A DNA stretch of 64,000 bases from Penicillium oxalicum (Eukaryota; Ascomycota; Eurotiomycetes; Eurotiales; Aspergillaceae). The position numbers and the translations under genes are program-made. The notes under the pieces are model-generated. The model was not told where the DNA came from. It saw only the letters and a program-made list of their open reading frames with translations, and ran no database searches. Position 1 is the first letter of the stretch. Each line of letters begins with the position of its first letter. Positions 36,387 to 49,573 of the stretch are shown piece by piece. The stretch covers positions 2,542,001 to 2,606,000 of the forward strand of contig NC_064652.1 in the NCBI RefSeq assembly GCF_001723175.1, written 5' to 3'.

Positions 36387-37762
36387 TGTGTTTGACGGCC
36401 GCACTTGGTTCCGAGCCTAACGTGCTCGTCAAACAGAACCGGCCACGAACAAGAACCCGAAGAAGAAAAAGAAAAAAAAAACTTGAAAATCTCCGCCCCC
36501 GAAAAATCATGTCGTGGCTATAAGCTGGTCGAAAATTGGACATATGGAACACATACTGTACTTTCCAAGGACGTTCAAGTCTGTCAACTAATTTTCTTTC
36601 TTTCTTTTTTTTGAGCTTAAGAATCTTTGAAAGAGGGCTCATGGTCCCATTGAAGGTTGACCTATCGAGGTTCAGTTTTAGTTCCACCAAGCTCGTCGAC
36701 GAGCCGGCGCATTGGAGTTTTATCTTATGTGTGATGTGATATTCCTTCGTACAGATACCTATTGCTTTCCTGGATGGAGGCATCAATTTGATTTACTTTG
36801 CATTTCCTTTTTGCACCGGAAGAAATCTATGGTCCCGCCCTTGAATACGGTCCTCCCACCTGATATTTAGTAGGGGTTTCCAACATCTTTCGAGTAGGAG
36901 TGAGTGACGACTGTGACTTGAGAATCATTTGGATATCTCTGCTCGGGAAGTTTCTTTATGGTTGCGCATACCTTGCATGTTTTTGTTGACTAAATGTGAC
37001 ACCTACTTTATTCAAGGGAGATGCTAGACGTGCTTTGACTGTAAGCAAAATGTTAGTTGATAACATCAATATGAGCCGATAAGCTTGATTCGATTGTAGA
37101 AGTCGAGAGTGGAGGTAACGGTCACTGCTTTGCAGAAGGTGTGCTTCCCCGTTGCTACATAATGTAGAGCCTATATCTGGGTATGACGGGCTACTCTATG
37201 ATTATGTTGCTTATTCATTCTTATAGATTTGAAACTGCTGCAATCTCCAGCCCAATGCATGTTCCATAGTAGTATAGTTGGCAGGTTACGAGCCCCCGAC
37301 AACAAGGGTTTTGAAATGTATCCAGAAGGACGGACAACTTTGGGATTTGATGGGGATTTTAAAGGAAAAAGCACGCTTCTAATAGTCGTTCGGGCAGAGA
37401 CTGTGCTGCTAGGTGCGTCTATTGATGAGGCTAACCTGAGCTTTGCTTCGATCGACTATCTCAGACTACGCGTGTTCAGGCGTCTTGCTCCCGTCTTTTT
37501 GTCGAGAGAGCTCAGTCAGGTAGAGAGATCTTCCATTCATAAGTGTGCCTAAGGAATCATGACAAATGGGAAATCCAAACAACCAGGGACGCCGTGATTC
37601 ATCATCGAAACCAAATCCACCCAACTCCAGGCAAGCCACCATATCTTCACGATTCTGTCCATCCAATCATGGCCAAAATAGTGGCCGAGATACGTTGAAC
37701 CTCAAAAACAATGTACAGTAAAAAGTCTGGCACACAAAATCTTGCTCTCAACAGAACCATGC
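36387..37762. other. Convergent 3' flanks, 1.38 kb, no gene
   Basis: This lies between the ends of the HAM-8-like gene and brn1. It is AT-rich with A-runs and T-runs (36470-36482, 36600-36612). No credible frame or RNA gene is seen. Confidence 0.5.
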
Positions 37763-40489
37763 TTAGATGCCACCTTCTTCAATGACGGCGTGAGCATCGC
37801 GGCTAACGAAGATTTCCTCCAGGCCAATGGCATCATTGGCCATCATGTCCATGTCACTCTCCAAGACAAGACCCTGCTCGTTGGCCAAGTGGAGCAGACA
37901 GATGAAACCGAACGATGTACTAATGTCCCGTAACGTCTCAGATGGGTAAACTTGCTTCAAGCCATTCATGATTTGCGTGAACCGCAATCGGCCATCCTTC
38001 TGAGAATCAATGGCTTCTCCCGGGCTATTTGAGTGAGGAGTGGGCGGAACTGGTTCATCAGCGTCACTGTCAGGTCCACCTTGCGGATCATTTGGACTCG
38101 AGCCCGGTTGTGATGAAGAGAGGTTCTCTGAGGCGGCAACCAGACGCTCGCCCATTCCCTTCCACATCTCGACCTTCAGTCGTCGAACATCAACCTTCTT
38201 GGCTACTCGCGCGTAATTCACATACTCTGGGCGAGCACGACGGCCACCTTGAGTCACCAGTTGCGACCCATAACCGCCAGCTCCAGGGCGGCCAGGAGTA
38301 GCACCAACCATGTTTAATAACGCAGTGATACCGGTAGCGTTGCCTGCCGCTGTCCCAGGCCGACCCTCGGCGGCTGGTGAGAGCATCTCTCGCGCGTCTG
38401 CAAACGGCAAGTTATCGTCCTCATCATCAAGGTCCATGCCGTTAGGGAATGCAAGACCATCGTCATCCGCGAAGAAGTTGGCGTCATAGGCGCCGCCGAC
38501 ACCTTCATCAGCGGTGGCATCCTCTGTCTTGTGGTTTGCCCAGAAAGCTTCATCCATGTCACCATGCCCGGATACTTGCTCCTGTCCGGCATTTTGCGTC
38601 CTCCGACTGAGAAGTCGTCTTGATCCCATGCGAGCCTTGGGCTTCAGGAATAAGCTCAACAAGCTTTTGGAGTTGAAGTGCTTGTCATCCGGTAGTAGGT
38701 TGCGACCCTTGGTCTTCCATTGTGTCTTGGGGATAGAGATTGCAGAGTTTGAGCTCGCCGGCATGTAGATAAGTTCTGCGATAGCAGAATCAAGTGGTGC
38801 AGAAAAATCGATTTCAAAAGGCTCCTTCTCCTTGCGTGGCTTGGGCGCGGAACTTGGATCACGAGATGCTGTGCTGTCTTTGATCCTTCTTATCTTCCAA
38901 TGCTCGGGTCCTGCCCAATTCTTTTGGAGGGCATTGTCAAAGTAGCTCAGAATGCTCTCGTGATCCTGTTTGCTAGGCTGATGTGACATGGAAACAGCAA
39001 ACGTATCCTCGTCTGCCATTTCCTCATCGCCATCCGCATCGGCACCATCATGGTCTATCCGGTGTATTTTGAGCATCGGCTCCAAAGCTGCCTCTCTCGC
39101 CCATGCCTCTCCACCGTCACCAAAGCCAGCGTCGCCGCTCAGATCAAAACCGACCAGATCGTCGTCATCGAATCCGACGGCATTGTCATCATCGAGCATA
39201 ATACCTGAAGGGTCCTCAGCGGCCCGATGTTCGTCGTTGATTTTGTCATGCCTCCAGTCCTCAGGCGCCTTCAGGAGTGGCATATCCAGGTTTCCGCTAG
39301 GGTCTCCGAGATCGAAATTCTTGAGCGAGGGGCAAATATCCTGCTCGCCCAGCCGATCAAGATCCGGGAAAAATTGGCTGGCCAAAGTCGCAAGATCAAT
39401 ATCCGAGTCGTTGTTGAACGTGTCGCTGACTGACTGGGTGGTCTTTGGTTTTCGCTCTTCTTGGGTTTCCGGGTCAACTGACTCCTGGCGCTCGTCGTCC
39501 TCGTCGGCAGTTTTCGAGTTGTCGTCAACGACATCGTCACTGCTGTCAAACACAATCCTCCCATGTCCATCAATGGCCAGGTGATTCAGGAGCAGCCCCT
39601 TGGCTCCACCTTCATCAAAATCGGCCGAGGCTTTTTTGAAAAGGGGATCCACAGCGAACTCGAGTTCAAACTTTTTGAGTTGTAATGAGTTGAAAGATGG
39701 CGCAAGTGTGGCTTCGTGCGACCGTGTCTATTACAAAAGTTCCTGGTTAGTCTCCAGCTTTTGCGGTATGTGTTCCAAATGCGTCATACCTTTTTGCGCG
39801 ATTTGCGCCCCGACCCCTCTTCTCCATCCTCGTCCTCATCTCCATCCTCCCCTTCAGCTTCGGGGTCTCGGCCTCGCTTGTCGCGACTGTCAGCCAAGCC
39901 ACTAAGAAGCTTCCCCGTCTCAGTCGCAACACTGTCCACACGACTGGTGTAAATCTTGACACAGCCATCCAGTGTGCAGCTGGCTTTCTGGAAGTTGACT
40001 CCATCACCCTCCTTGAGTAGCGACATGTCATGGAAGTAGTCGATCAACGCGAAGTTCCAGGAGTTATTTGCGTTGATCTTGTTGTCCGTGGCCATCTTCA
40101 TCCACTCCTCAAAGTTCGCCAATATAGGGACGCGCTTCATCGGAGTGACTCCGCGGCCGGTTGTGTCGCTTTCGCGACCACGATGGTTCGATCCACGTGG
40201 CGTATCGGCGTCGTCGTCGCCATCTTCGCGATACCGACGAGCGGGCATCGGTGTCTTCACTGCGGCCTTGATCTGGTTCATCTGTCGGTCTTGGAGGGCT
40301 TGGCGGGCTTCCATTCGCGCCGCCTTCTCCCCCATATCATCATTGAGGGGAATCCTTCGAAAGATCAGTCCTTTGCACCTCGTTGCCCGGTTGCAGTTTG
40401 CGCTGAACATACCGGATTGGGGCGTTCTTCTGGGGTGTGGAAGTGCCACCGCCTGAGCGGCGATGGGCTTTATTTGCGACACGAGGCAT
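37763..40489 (-). CDS. brn1: Condensin complex subunit 2 (Brn1 / CAP-H / Barren), 868 aa
   Basis: Brn1 is the kleisin subunit that bridges the SMC2-SMC4 heads in condensin and is needed for mitotic chromosome condensation. The exons are 40413-40489, 39790-40354 and 37763-39727, with introns of 58 and 62 bp. Joins are NAPIR/IPLNDDMGEKAAR and SRKK/TRSHEATLAPSF. The N-terminal kleisin part contains FEEWMKMATDNKINANNSWNF, LIDYFHDMSLLKEGDGVNFQKASCTLDGCVKIYTSRVDSV and, over the exon 2/3 junction, the acidic linker. The central region is long, acidic and disordered (many DD/DE runs). The C-terminal winged-helix part includes RPEYVNYARVAKKVDVRRLKVEMWKG, RLRFTQIMNGLKQVYPSETLRDISTSFGFICLLHLANEQGLVLE. 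Length is normal for filamentous fungi. The gene diverges from the exchanger gene over 593 bp. Confidence 0.95.
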
Positions 40490-41082
40490 GGTTGCAGTTG
40501 CCCCCGATCGGGGATCACAAAATCTGTCGTTGTCGAATTACGGAGACGGGTGGTGTTTAATTGAGGTAGGAGGGGCGGCCCAAACAAATGAGGAAGTCAA
40601 CAAACATACGGCGAGCCGCAGCCACCGGTTACGCATATCATCACGTGCAATGCCTCTCGTGCTAATGTTGGAGTATGGAGATGCTCATCTTGGACATGCA
40701 GCAAGTCCACCAATCTATGTCGCAAGTGTCTTTTTGGAGCCAACTCGGATACGTGGTTCTTTCGGCCTGTCTTTAAGTCTGAGTTGTTCAGAAATGTGTA
40801 TCGAACAAAGTTCAACCTTGATGTTGGCCTCCTCTGTTCACTCGAGACAACCTGCTGCCAAGCATTCACATCCGAGACGAGTGGATTGGCCCACTCCCCC
40901 TCCGCTATTCCAACAAGGTGGCTGACATCACCCAGCTGGCACGAGGTGACGAGCCCGCTCCGCCACACTTGAGTCTAATTCGAAGGTCGTCCCAGCTCCA
41001 TGTGAGCAACCTTGCTCTTCCATTGCAATGGGCTCAGCTTTTGATCTTCATAGAGCAAGATGCGGCCAGACCTAAATCAATC
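40490..41082. promoter_or_regulatory. Shared divergent promoter of brn1 and the cation exchanger
   Basis: The 593 bp between two ATGs pointing away from each other must carry both promoters. No classical cell-cycle box (ACGCGT) was noticed. A short region may couple expression, but nothing in the sequence shows this directly. Confidence 0.5.
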
Positions 41083-44000
41083 ATGGATCAACTCTCTTCT
41101 ATTCCTCGGACCTCTCGGTCACGAGCTCGATACTCAGCGCGTCCGTTTTACATTTCGCTGCTTGTCATAGTCACTCTTGCTGTGGCCAGCTGGTGCTTGC
41201 CGAGGCAAGATCACGCATTTCATCATGGATCTTCCACAGCGAGCACACTTTTTCGGCGGGCAGAGGAATCGGAGGTATGCTTTTTGTTCATCGGGAATGG
41301 CTCTCGTACGTTGTCCAAGCTAACAAACTTGTTTGTGCAACCGATGAATAGTGCCGGCTAGTTCGCAATGTCAAGGATCAGTGCGCCTACGTCCGCGAGA
41401 ATTGCCCAGATCACCAAGATGGCTATCTGTCGTACCTGCAGCTTTATTACTGCGCTCTACCGAATGCCAAGCCGGTCGCTTTTCTCATCATCATCCTGTG
41501 GCTATCGCTGCTGTTCAGCACGATCGGCATCGCAGCCAGTGACTTCTTGTGCATCAATCTAAGTACACTCGCAAGCATTCTCGGAATGAGTGAGAGTCTC
41601 ACGGGGGTAACCTTCCTCGCTTTTGGAAACGGAAGTCCGGACGTCTTCTCTACTTTTGCCGCGATGCGATCAAATAGTGGAAGTCTGGCGATTGGTGAAC
41701 TCATAGGAGCAGCGACTTTCATCACGTCCGTGGTCGCTGGCTCCATGGCCCTTGTTCGCCCATTCAGAGTTGCGCGACGAAGCTTTGTCCGCGATGTCGG
41801 GTTTTTCGTGATTGCGGTCGGTTTCAGCATGGTCTTGGTCGCTGATGGGCGCCTTCAAGCCTGGGAATCCGCCGCAATGGTTGCCCTCTACATGTTTTAC
41901 GTCGTGTTGGTGGTTACTTGGCATTGGTACATCGTGCGACGTCGTCGAAATTATGAAAGAGATGTGGCTGCTCGATCTTACTTCCATATCCCAGAAAACC
42001 AGGAGTTGGAAATCGAGCAGTCCATGGACGATGATGATCCGGGAGTTGCTTCGGAGTCTGGAAGTCTTCTGCGTGGGGCGTCGACGGATGATTTTGATCT
42101 TCTAGAAAGAGCAGATGGACTCCCGTTTTGGAAGGCTGAAGAAGAAGATGATGATGTTGAGGACGACGAGGAGCGTAACCGATATCTGGCAGAGATTCGT
42201 GACAACATGCACGTCAATCGGCGTCCCACGGGCTCGCGACGAAATACCAGCAACGTCATTCGTCCAAGTCTGGTCGGTGCGCTCGAGTTCCAGTCCGTGC
42301 TGCAATCTCTGCAGAAGTCGCGAACTTCACGGCGGAACCCGATAGTCCGCTTCGGTAGTTACTCCGATGTGGGCGACGATTCAGCACAGGCTTTCGATAC
42401 GCGCTCTGTGGCGTCACATCCACGGGCTACCAGACCGACTACGATCGATGACCGCTTGTCACCGCACAGCGCAGACGTCCCACGCGCCCGAGCTGTTTCG
42501 GCTAATGATGCGGATAGGTTGGAATTTGATCGGACGGTCTTTGACCGACAAAGACAGGCTCCTCGTTTGACTGTTCGACGTCCTTCTAGCGAGTACCCTG
42601 AAGATATCAGTCTGGAAGGCCCCTCAGACCGTCCTCGAATCAAGCTCAACACCTTCTTGACCGTTTCTCCGCCACCCTCTGAGCGCCCAACGCCGACTGC
42701 CAGCCCCACGATTGGCGAAAACAGATCATTGTCACCCGATTTGCTTGCTCATCGGGGACAGTTCTCATCTCCAAACTACCAGGGACCAGGCACACATGCT
42801 AGCTCGCCGCTCCCCGTTTCTCCCCGAGGAGGCCACGGCAGCGACCGATCAGAAGATGACATCGGAAGCCCAGTTGTACCCTTTCCTGAGTTCATTGATC
42901 TGCCTCCGACCTCGCCTGGAGCTCCCACTCTACGTCTGCCCCATCCTGCAAGTAGCCCTTCGGAACAACTCTGGGCGTGGGATGGTCTCGAGGGCGACGT
43001 GATTGATGCAACGCCGTCGAGGGGCTATGGGATGGAACAATGGAAAAGCACGACTCTTCCCTGGCTGGCTCAAATTGGCAGCGCGCTGTTTCCAACCCTG
43101 ACTGGTTGGAAGTCTAAAAACTCAACCGAGCGACTGTTGGGGATCATCGCTGCACCAAGTGTCTTCCTCCTCGCGATAACTGTTCCAGTGGTCGAGGCTT
43201 CCACGGTCGAATCAAGTGAGCCTAATGAGCCTGCTCCCGTTCCCGCGGTGGTTGTCCAAGAAGTTGTAGAGGGCGAAAATCATGCGCCGGTAATTTGTCT
43301 ACCTGCAGACAGCCCAGTGCTCCAACCCATCGAACATGGTTTGACCGAGCGCCCTCCAAACGGCGTCCCCGGACCATCTGAGTCCCAACGTAAGCCTTCG
43401 ATATCCGAACAAATCGGCCGCCCACGGGGGGACTCTGAGTTGCCGGCCTTGCCACACCCTGCTTCGGACGCGGTTGCTACCGAGGCCAAGGAGTGGAACC
43501 GCTGGCTCGTCGCCATCCAGCTGTTCACTGGGCCCCTCGTCATCACATTCATCGCCTGGAGCTCTGTAGATACAGAAATGGACGCCAAGGATATCATTCT
43601 CACCTTTTTGATATCATTTTTGTTCTCGTTCGTTTCTCTGGGCCTCTTTATCGTTTCCACTCGTCGCAAGCGACCTTGGCATGCCAATCACCAAAGCATT
43701 CCATCTTACTTCGATGCACGTGAAGATTCTGAGGGACCAATGCCGCAATGTCTCCCTGACATATGGCGACCATTCCTCTCCATGCTAGGATTCTTCGTGG
43801 CCATCTGTTGGATTGCAACCATTGCAACGGAGGTTGTCTCGATCCTCAAGACCATTGGCGTGATCCTCAACATCTCCGATTCTTTGCTGGGCCTGACGGT
43901 GTTTGCTGTCGGAAACTCGCTGGGTGATTTGGTCGCTGATATCACGATCGCTCGACTTGGATATCCCGTCATGGCTCTCAGCGCTTGCTTTGGAGGGCCC

Positions 44001-44291
44001 ATGCTCAATATTCTCCTGGGAGTGGGTCTTGGAGGCTTATACATGACCCTTAGCCCAAAGCATTCGTCGCCTCAGTCCGCTGGGATAATTTACCACGCTT
44101 CTTCTTCCTACGAGATCACCATATCCAAGGTGTTGGTGATCAGTGGTGCAACTCTCTTGTTTATCCTTGCTGGTCTTTTGATTGTCGTCCCTCTGAACAA
44201 TTGGCGTATGGATCGCCGAATCGGATGGGGGTTGATTGCGGTATGGTGTGTTAGCACCCTGGGCAATGTCATCGCTGAAATTGTCATGTAA
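41083..44291 (+). CDS. Na+/Ca2+-exchanger family cation antiporter, 1043 aa
   Basis: Exon 1 is 41083-41274, the intron 41275-41351 (GTATGC...TAG), and exon 2 is 41352-44291. The join gives RRAEESE/CRLVRNVKDQCAYV. An N-terminal hydrophobic segment (about 22-40, YISLLVIVTLAVASWCL) may be a signal anchor. Both alpha repeats are intact. Repeat 1 (about residue 145-170) has LTGVTFLAFGNGSPDVFSTF and repeat 2 (about 905-935) has LTVFAVGNSLGDLVADITIARLGYP then FGGPMLNILLGVG. Between them is a cytosolic loop of about 400 residues that is acidic, Ser/Pro-rich and disordered, containing only one probable further hydrophobic stretch (IAAPSVFLLAITVPVVEA). This layout fits the CAX/NCKX-like branch with yeast Ecm27 and animal NCLX. 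It would exchange Ca2+ for Na+, H+ or K+ across an internal membrane; which membrane cannot be read. Twelve or so helices in all. Confidence 0.88.
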
Positions 44292-47200
44292 TTTAGTCAC
44301 GCAATATGTACGCTTCATGCTTTGGAATTGCATAATTTTTGTCGTAATATTTCTTGCATGCTCTGCAGACCTGGCCGTCCGGTTGGACAAGTCAACTTTC
44401 TCATGATCTCGTGTGGTCTAGTTCTCCTTGACTTCTCTAGAGTTTCCACATTCTACCCACAATACTTGTGGCTTCCAATGACTGGATCCAACGTGGAAGA
44501 ATCAATGCCCATTCTGTTTTTACACATCCGAAACTACTTGGTAGCTCAAACATCCTCGCTCCTCACGGCATCAGCAGCGTCAGGGACCGAGGTGGAAGTC
44601 ATAGTTCCTTGCGACTAAACCACTGTTCCAGTATGCTTACATGCCTTCGATCGTTCCATCGAGAGCAAGCCGAGTCCTACCAGTGCAGAGATTGACACAG
44701 TATCTATTTACCTCCACCTGTCTATATTGATGAGCCCCCCCTTCTCAAATGATCTTCTTGTGCGCGCTCGTTACTTTGACGAGGTTCATCCAGTGTATCA
44801 ATCTCGGGAATCGCCTTTGTCCGCGCTTGTAGTTCACCTACCTAAACGCAAATATACAAAAAAAAAAGAGGGGGAAAACTTAGCAGTACAGTCCTCAAAC
44901 TCAAAAACAACCCCATAATTTTCTAACAGCCACCACAACGGAGACGCATTTGCTTTTCAGTAGCCTCCCCGAAACCCGATAGATGTACATTCACATGAGT
45001 GATTGAGAAACGGGGAGCTTTCCATTCTAGCTCATTGGCGGCGAGATTACCAGGCCATTGGAAGTTTAAAAAAAAGCCACCGGGGGAGGGGTCTAAGCCC
45101 GGCCGGCCAACGCCGAAAATAGTATGTTTGGAGCTGGAATGCGTTCAAATGAGGACTTAGGTTTGAGGTCGTGGGTGTTAGGATACCTTCTGGCCCGTGA
45201 GGGAGTTGGTCTTGGACGGAAATGAATGGGCTGTCACTCGTGACATTTACTATTTTATGTATTGTTGATCAAGGGAGGTGGATCTATTTCCAAGTTTCCA
45301 GCACACTCGGAAGGGGACTGTGGTTGTGTCTTGAGCACATGGACCTATGTAGACGAATGATTACGAATTTGAGAAATAGGTCGTTGCATCATTTGATGAC
45401 TGGTTGCAGAGGACCTACTCTTTGTATACGTGAACGACTACTCTTGTAGACCAGAGAGTGTGCGCAAAAGGGACATAATACTCCTAGCAAGCAATTGTTT
45501 ACATTTGTATACTATTGTACTGACGAGGTGAGTAATTCAGTAGGTCAAAGTTACGCGAATTATTTCGTGGCGAGACCGTCCAAATTGAATTGCGGAGAAT
45601 CAATGATCAATCAATGAGTTACGTACTACGTACTTACTACTGTACATGCTCACTGGCATATTGCCCTCCCCCCCCCCCCCCGCCCAGGGCATCGATGTCC
45701 ATCCAGTCTAGATTCACACAAAAGACAACCATTTCCCGACAATTGTACAGCATGGCTGTACGCACGTGGTTCCTAATGCATGCGACGACGGACAAGCCAT
45801 CCGCGCCTGGAGTCAAGCTCGCTTACGCCCTTCCCGGTGGCGATTGAGATCCCGCGCGTTCCACGGATGATCGGATTGGAAGTTGGTTCTGTGGGGGAGC
45901 TGCCTTGGACTTCTTTGAATAAACCCTATGACTTACACTTTTCTTTTTGCTTGGGAAAAGAGGGGGATCAGCAATCAAGACTCCTCCGGATGCGTTTGGT
46001 TTGCTGTGACCAGCCTTTTTTTCCTTTTTGACTTTTTCTCTCTACGGGCGGTTCCGAAATGAGGCGGGAAATTAGAGTCGTGCTGTTCTCACGATGCTAC
46101 TCCCTCCCGGAGCGAGGCTAATATGAATCACAGAGAATTGAAGAACTTGAAAGGATCGGAACGAGGAAATATCCAGTGTCCTCGTCCTCTCCACCCCGGA
46201 GTGGACAATCAAAGGGTCAGTGCCCGAGTGGTTCCGGAACCGAGGTACCTGTACATGGACATCCCGCGTATCCGGCACGCAATCGGATGTACTGTCTCCA
46301 TCTGGGGTGTCGGTGCATCCACTTCGCGTACAGGAGCACGATGGTCGTCGTTCCACCAGGCAAAACCAGACCGGGGACGGATTGGATGATAAACTCGATC
46401 ACATACTTGATCGTTGATACTGGGAGGATGCGATCTGGAAATGTTGCGAAGTAGTGCAGTATGTCTTTGGTTCGGATTTCGACGAGGCCGAGAGAGCTCT
46501 TTAGGTCTCTACCTCACGAATTGATCTCGTTGGATAGTCCATTATTAGTGGAGAGAACCTATCCTGTATGTCTATTGAAGATTTTTTCAGTGCCTCCCGG
46601 CAGCTCCTGAGATGCATGGAACTCACTGAGCGGACCATCCCCATGGACATGATTTAGGGCAGCCTGATATGCATACTTGACAAGAATGAGATGAATCATT
46701 CTCTTCTACATTCTCACCTGATCCGCTTTGATCATCTTTGGTCATCCGGTATCTCCTACAAACATAGACAGTGCAGAAGAATCAAACAAACAAATCAGTC
46801 TATATTCTACAATCTCGAAGCAGACGTACCTGGCAGGTAAGTTACAAAGTAAGTTGCACATTTTTCCAATGGTGGACACTGCGATTGCCCATGAACATCA
46901 ACGCTGGAGAGACCGGACCCGACCTCCTCACCAACCTCAGCCAGCACCGACACTGTCACATCTCCAATTGGAAGAAGAATATACCACATCTGGTCTGAAC
47001 CACACGCATCGGCCACTTCCCCCGGACTTCTTCCATCCATGCTGCTCACACGACCAACGCTCGTCCGTCTGCTAAATTCCCTCTTGAGCAATCCTTTTCC
47101 CCGGAGATTCGCATTGCTCCACAGTCATCACTACCCCAGATCCTCCTGCAAGCCAAGCTGTCCAGAGAGATCTGTATTATCCAATGCCAAGCAGGAACGG

Positions 47201-47692
47201 TTGGTGTGTCCATGTCTCCTCGTGGGAGAACGACGATCGAGGATCATGGCTGGTTTCCCTGCGCCCTCGTCCGGCGACCGGCGAGCACCGACGAGCACGA
47301 TGGCGTACGAAGTACTTAGAGGCGACCCACCGCAGCCCGAAATGCGGCAATCGGAGGCCTCGACGGACCAGCAAATTGCAAAGAGAGTCCTCCACTGAAA
47401 GGCAGAGAACGAGCGTTATCAGTTTGATTATCGTGCAATATCATTATCCAATTCCAAGTCGGCGCCTGGCACGGTGGATGCGATCATATATTGGTCATCT
47501 ATCAGGTTGAACGATTTGATATTATTATTGCCCTTTCCTGAAGGGCTCCGGATGTTCCCTGTGGTGATTCATTATTCTATTTTTGTGGTTTCGTCTCCCT
47601 ATTCGATCGGATTTCCGGGGTTCTGCTGTTCGTCTTGTTGATTTGCTCTGTCTCTTCCTTGCCGGCTTTTCAATTAGCTGCAGCTGTTCGTC
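44292..47692. other. Intergenic, 3.4 kb, no gene recognised
   Basis: The 3' flank of the exchanger gene and the upstream region of the sugar transporter meet here. Open frames are short and overlap on both strands. A 14-base C run lies at 45668-45681. A tRNA-like A-box at about 46219 has no partner B-box. A long upstream region is usual for regulated transporters. Confidence 0.5.
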
Positions 47693-49573
47693 ATGGGCTT
47701 GAAGCCATATATGGGACTTCGAGGGAATGCCCTCTTGAGAGCCGCAGTGTGGCTGGTCGTGGCTCCAACATTCACCTGTTATGGATACAACATGAGTGTG
47801 GCCGGTGGTCTATTGACTCTGCCTGAGTTCAACTCTCAGTTTCCTCGAATGGATACCATCACGACCACGGGAGAGACCAAGGCCATGAACTCGACCATTC
47901 AAGGTGACTCACGCTCTCCCTCTCTATCCGATCCAGCGTCTCCCCCTCGTGCTTGCTCTACTTGTGTTTCTTTCTTCGCGCTCGTTTTGTGTTTGTGTAA
48001 GAGTGTGCTCATCTTTTCGGCTCCGGGATAGGAACCGTCATCGCCTTGTATACCGTCGGAGGCATCTTTGGTGCTCTGTCATGCGTCTATCTGGGTGACC
48101 TTCTCGGCCGCAAAAAGGTCATCTTCTGGACCAACTTTGTCACCATCGTCGGCGCCATCTTGATGGCCACATCTTTTGACTTTGCGCAATTCATCGTTGC
48201 AAGACTGATTCTCGGCCTGGGCATCGGTGGCTACGTCGCCACTGTGCCCGTCTGGCAATCGGAAATCTCTCCCGCTCACAAACGAGGCTCCAACGTCGTC
48301 ACGGATGGCATCTTCGTGGGAATTGGGGTGACGCTAGCCCTGTGGATTGATCTGGGGTTCTACTTTATCAAGGGGAGTTCCGTATCATGGCGCTTTCCGC
48401 TGGGCTTTCAGGTCGTCTTGTCTCTGATTGCCATGATCTTCATTCCCTTACTACCCGAGTCGCCTCGCTGGCTCATCAAGACTGGTCGGATCGATGATGC
48501 GAGACTAGTGCTCGCGGCATTGCAGGAGCTGGAGCCGCACTCGTCGACCATTACCAACACGATTCAGGAGATCCAAACCACGCTGGCCGTATGTGGGAAT
48601 ACTTCCTGGACGGCCATGTTCACCAATGGCGAGCAACGATTGTTCCATCGTGCATATCTGGCGGCCACGGGCCAAATGTTTCAGCAGATTTGCGGAGTGA
48701 ACCTCATCACCTATTATGCCACGACGATCTTTGAGGTAAAACAGCCATCATGACTTCTACCTACTCCTCTCCTCCTCCTCCTCCTTCTTCGTCTTTCTTT
48801 GCTCCTTTTCCTACCCATGTTGAAAGCATTTTTCGCCATCATTTCTTCTTATCTTGTTCTTTTTTGTACAATGCACATCTAACCCTCTTCTTTTCTACCA
48901 GCAATACCTCGGCACCGACGCCGTCAAATCCCGTATCCTCGCCGCAGCAATGGGTCTCATGCAACCCTTTGGCGGCTATCTCGCCTACTTCACCATCGAC
49001 CGACTCGGCCGTCGACCTCTCATGCTCTGGAGCGCCGGCGCCATGTCCATCTGCATGGCCATTCTCGCAGGTACCACCTCCCCCGCCGCCAAATCCAGCA
49101 CCGCCGCCCTCGTCATCGCCGTCATCGCCCTCTACTGCTTCCAATTCATCTTCACCGTCGGCTACTCCGGTCTCACATTCCTCTACGCCGCCGAGATGGC
49201 ACCTTTGCAGGTCCGTGCCGCCGTGAGCGCCGTCTCCACGGCCACGGTGTGGTCCTTCAACTTCCTCCTGGCCGAGGTCACCCCCATCGGGTTTGCCACC
49301 ATCTCCAATAAGTACTACATTGTGTTTGCCGTGGTCAATGCGTTGATTGTGCCGGCGGTGTATCTGTTTTTCCCAGAGACCAAGGGTCGATCGTTGGAGG
49401 AGATTGATGAGATTTTTGCACAGTCCAAGAGTATTTTTGATCCGCCAAAGGTGGCGCGGCGAATGCAGAATACGTTGAGGGCGCGACGGCCAGAATCGGA
49501 TGGTTCAGGACAGGTGGATTCGGAGAGTGGTGGGGACAATAATGAGAGTATCAAGGCGGGTGTCAAGGATTAG
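47693..49573 (+). CDS. MFS sugar transporter, 528 aa
   Basis: The exons are 47693-47903, 48032-48735 and 48902-49573, with introns of 128 and 166 bp. Joins are MNSTIQG/TVIALYTVGG and TTIFE/QYLGTDAVKS. It has twelve membrane segments in the usual 6+6 layout. Sugar-porter signatures are clear: GDLLGRKK after TM2, VARLILGLGIGGYVATVPVWQSEISP in TM4-5, PESPRWLIKTGR at the end of the first half, QQICGVNLITYY in TM7, DRLGRRPLM after TM8, and FPETKGRSLEEIDEIF after TM12. The hydrophilic C-terminal tail (about 60 residues) is Ser/Asp-rich and could be a target for regulated turnover. It should import a hexose, pentose or related sugar by proton symport at the plasma membrane; the substrate cannot be read. 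Intron 2 holds a CTC-rich pyrimidine tract (48761-48790). Confidence 0.93.

Noticed and set aside
46210..46300. Possible tRNA (Ser or Leu type) from an A-box-like TGCCCGAGTGG
   Set aside because: No B-box (GGTTCGANTCC) follows at a suitable distance and no cloverleaf can be drawn.
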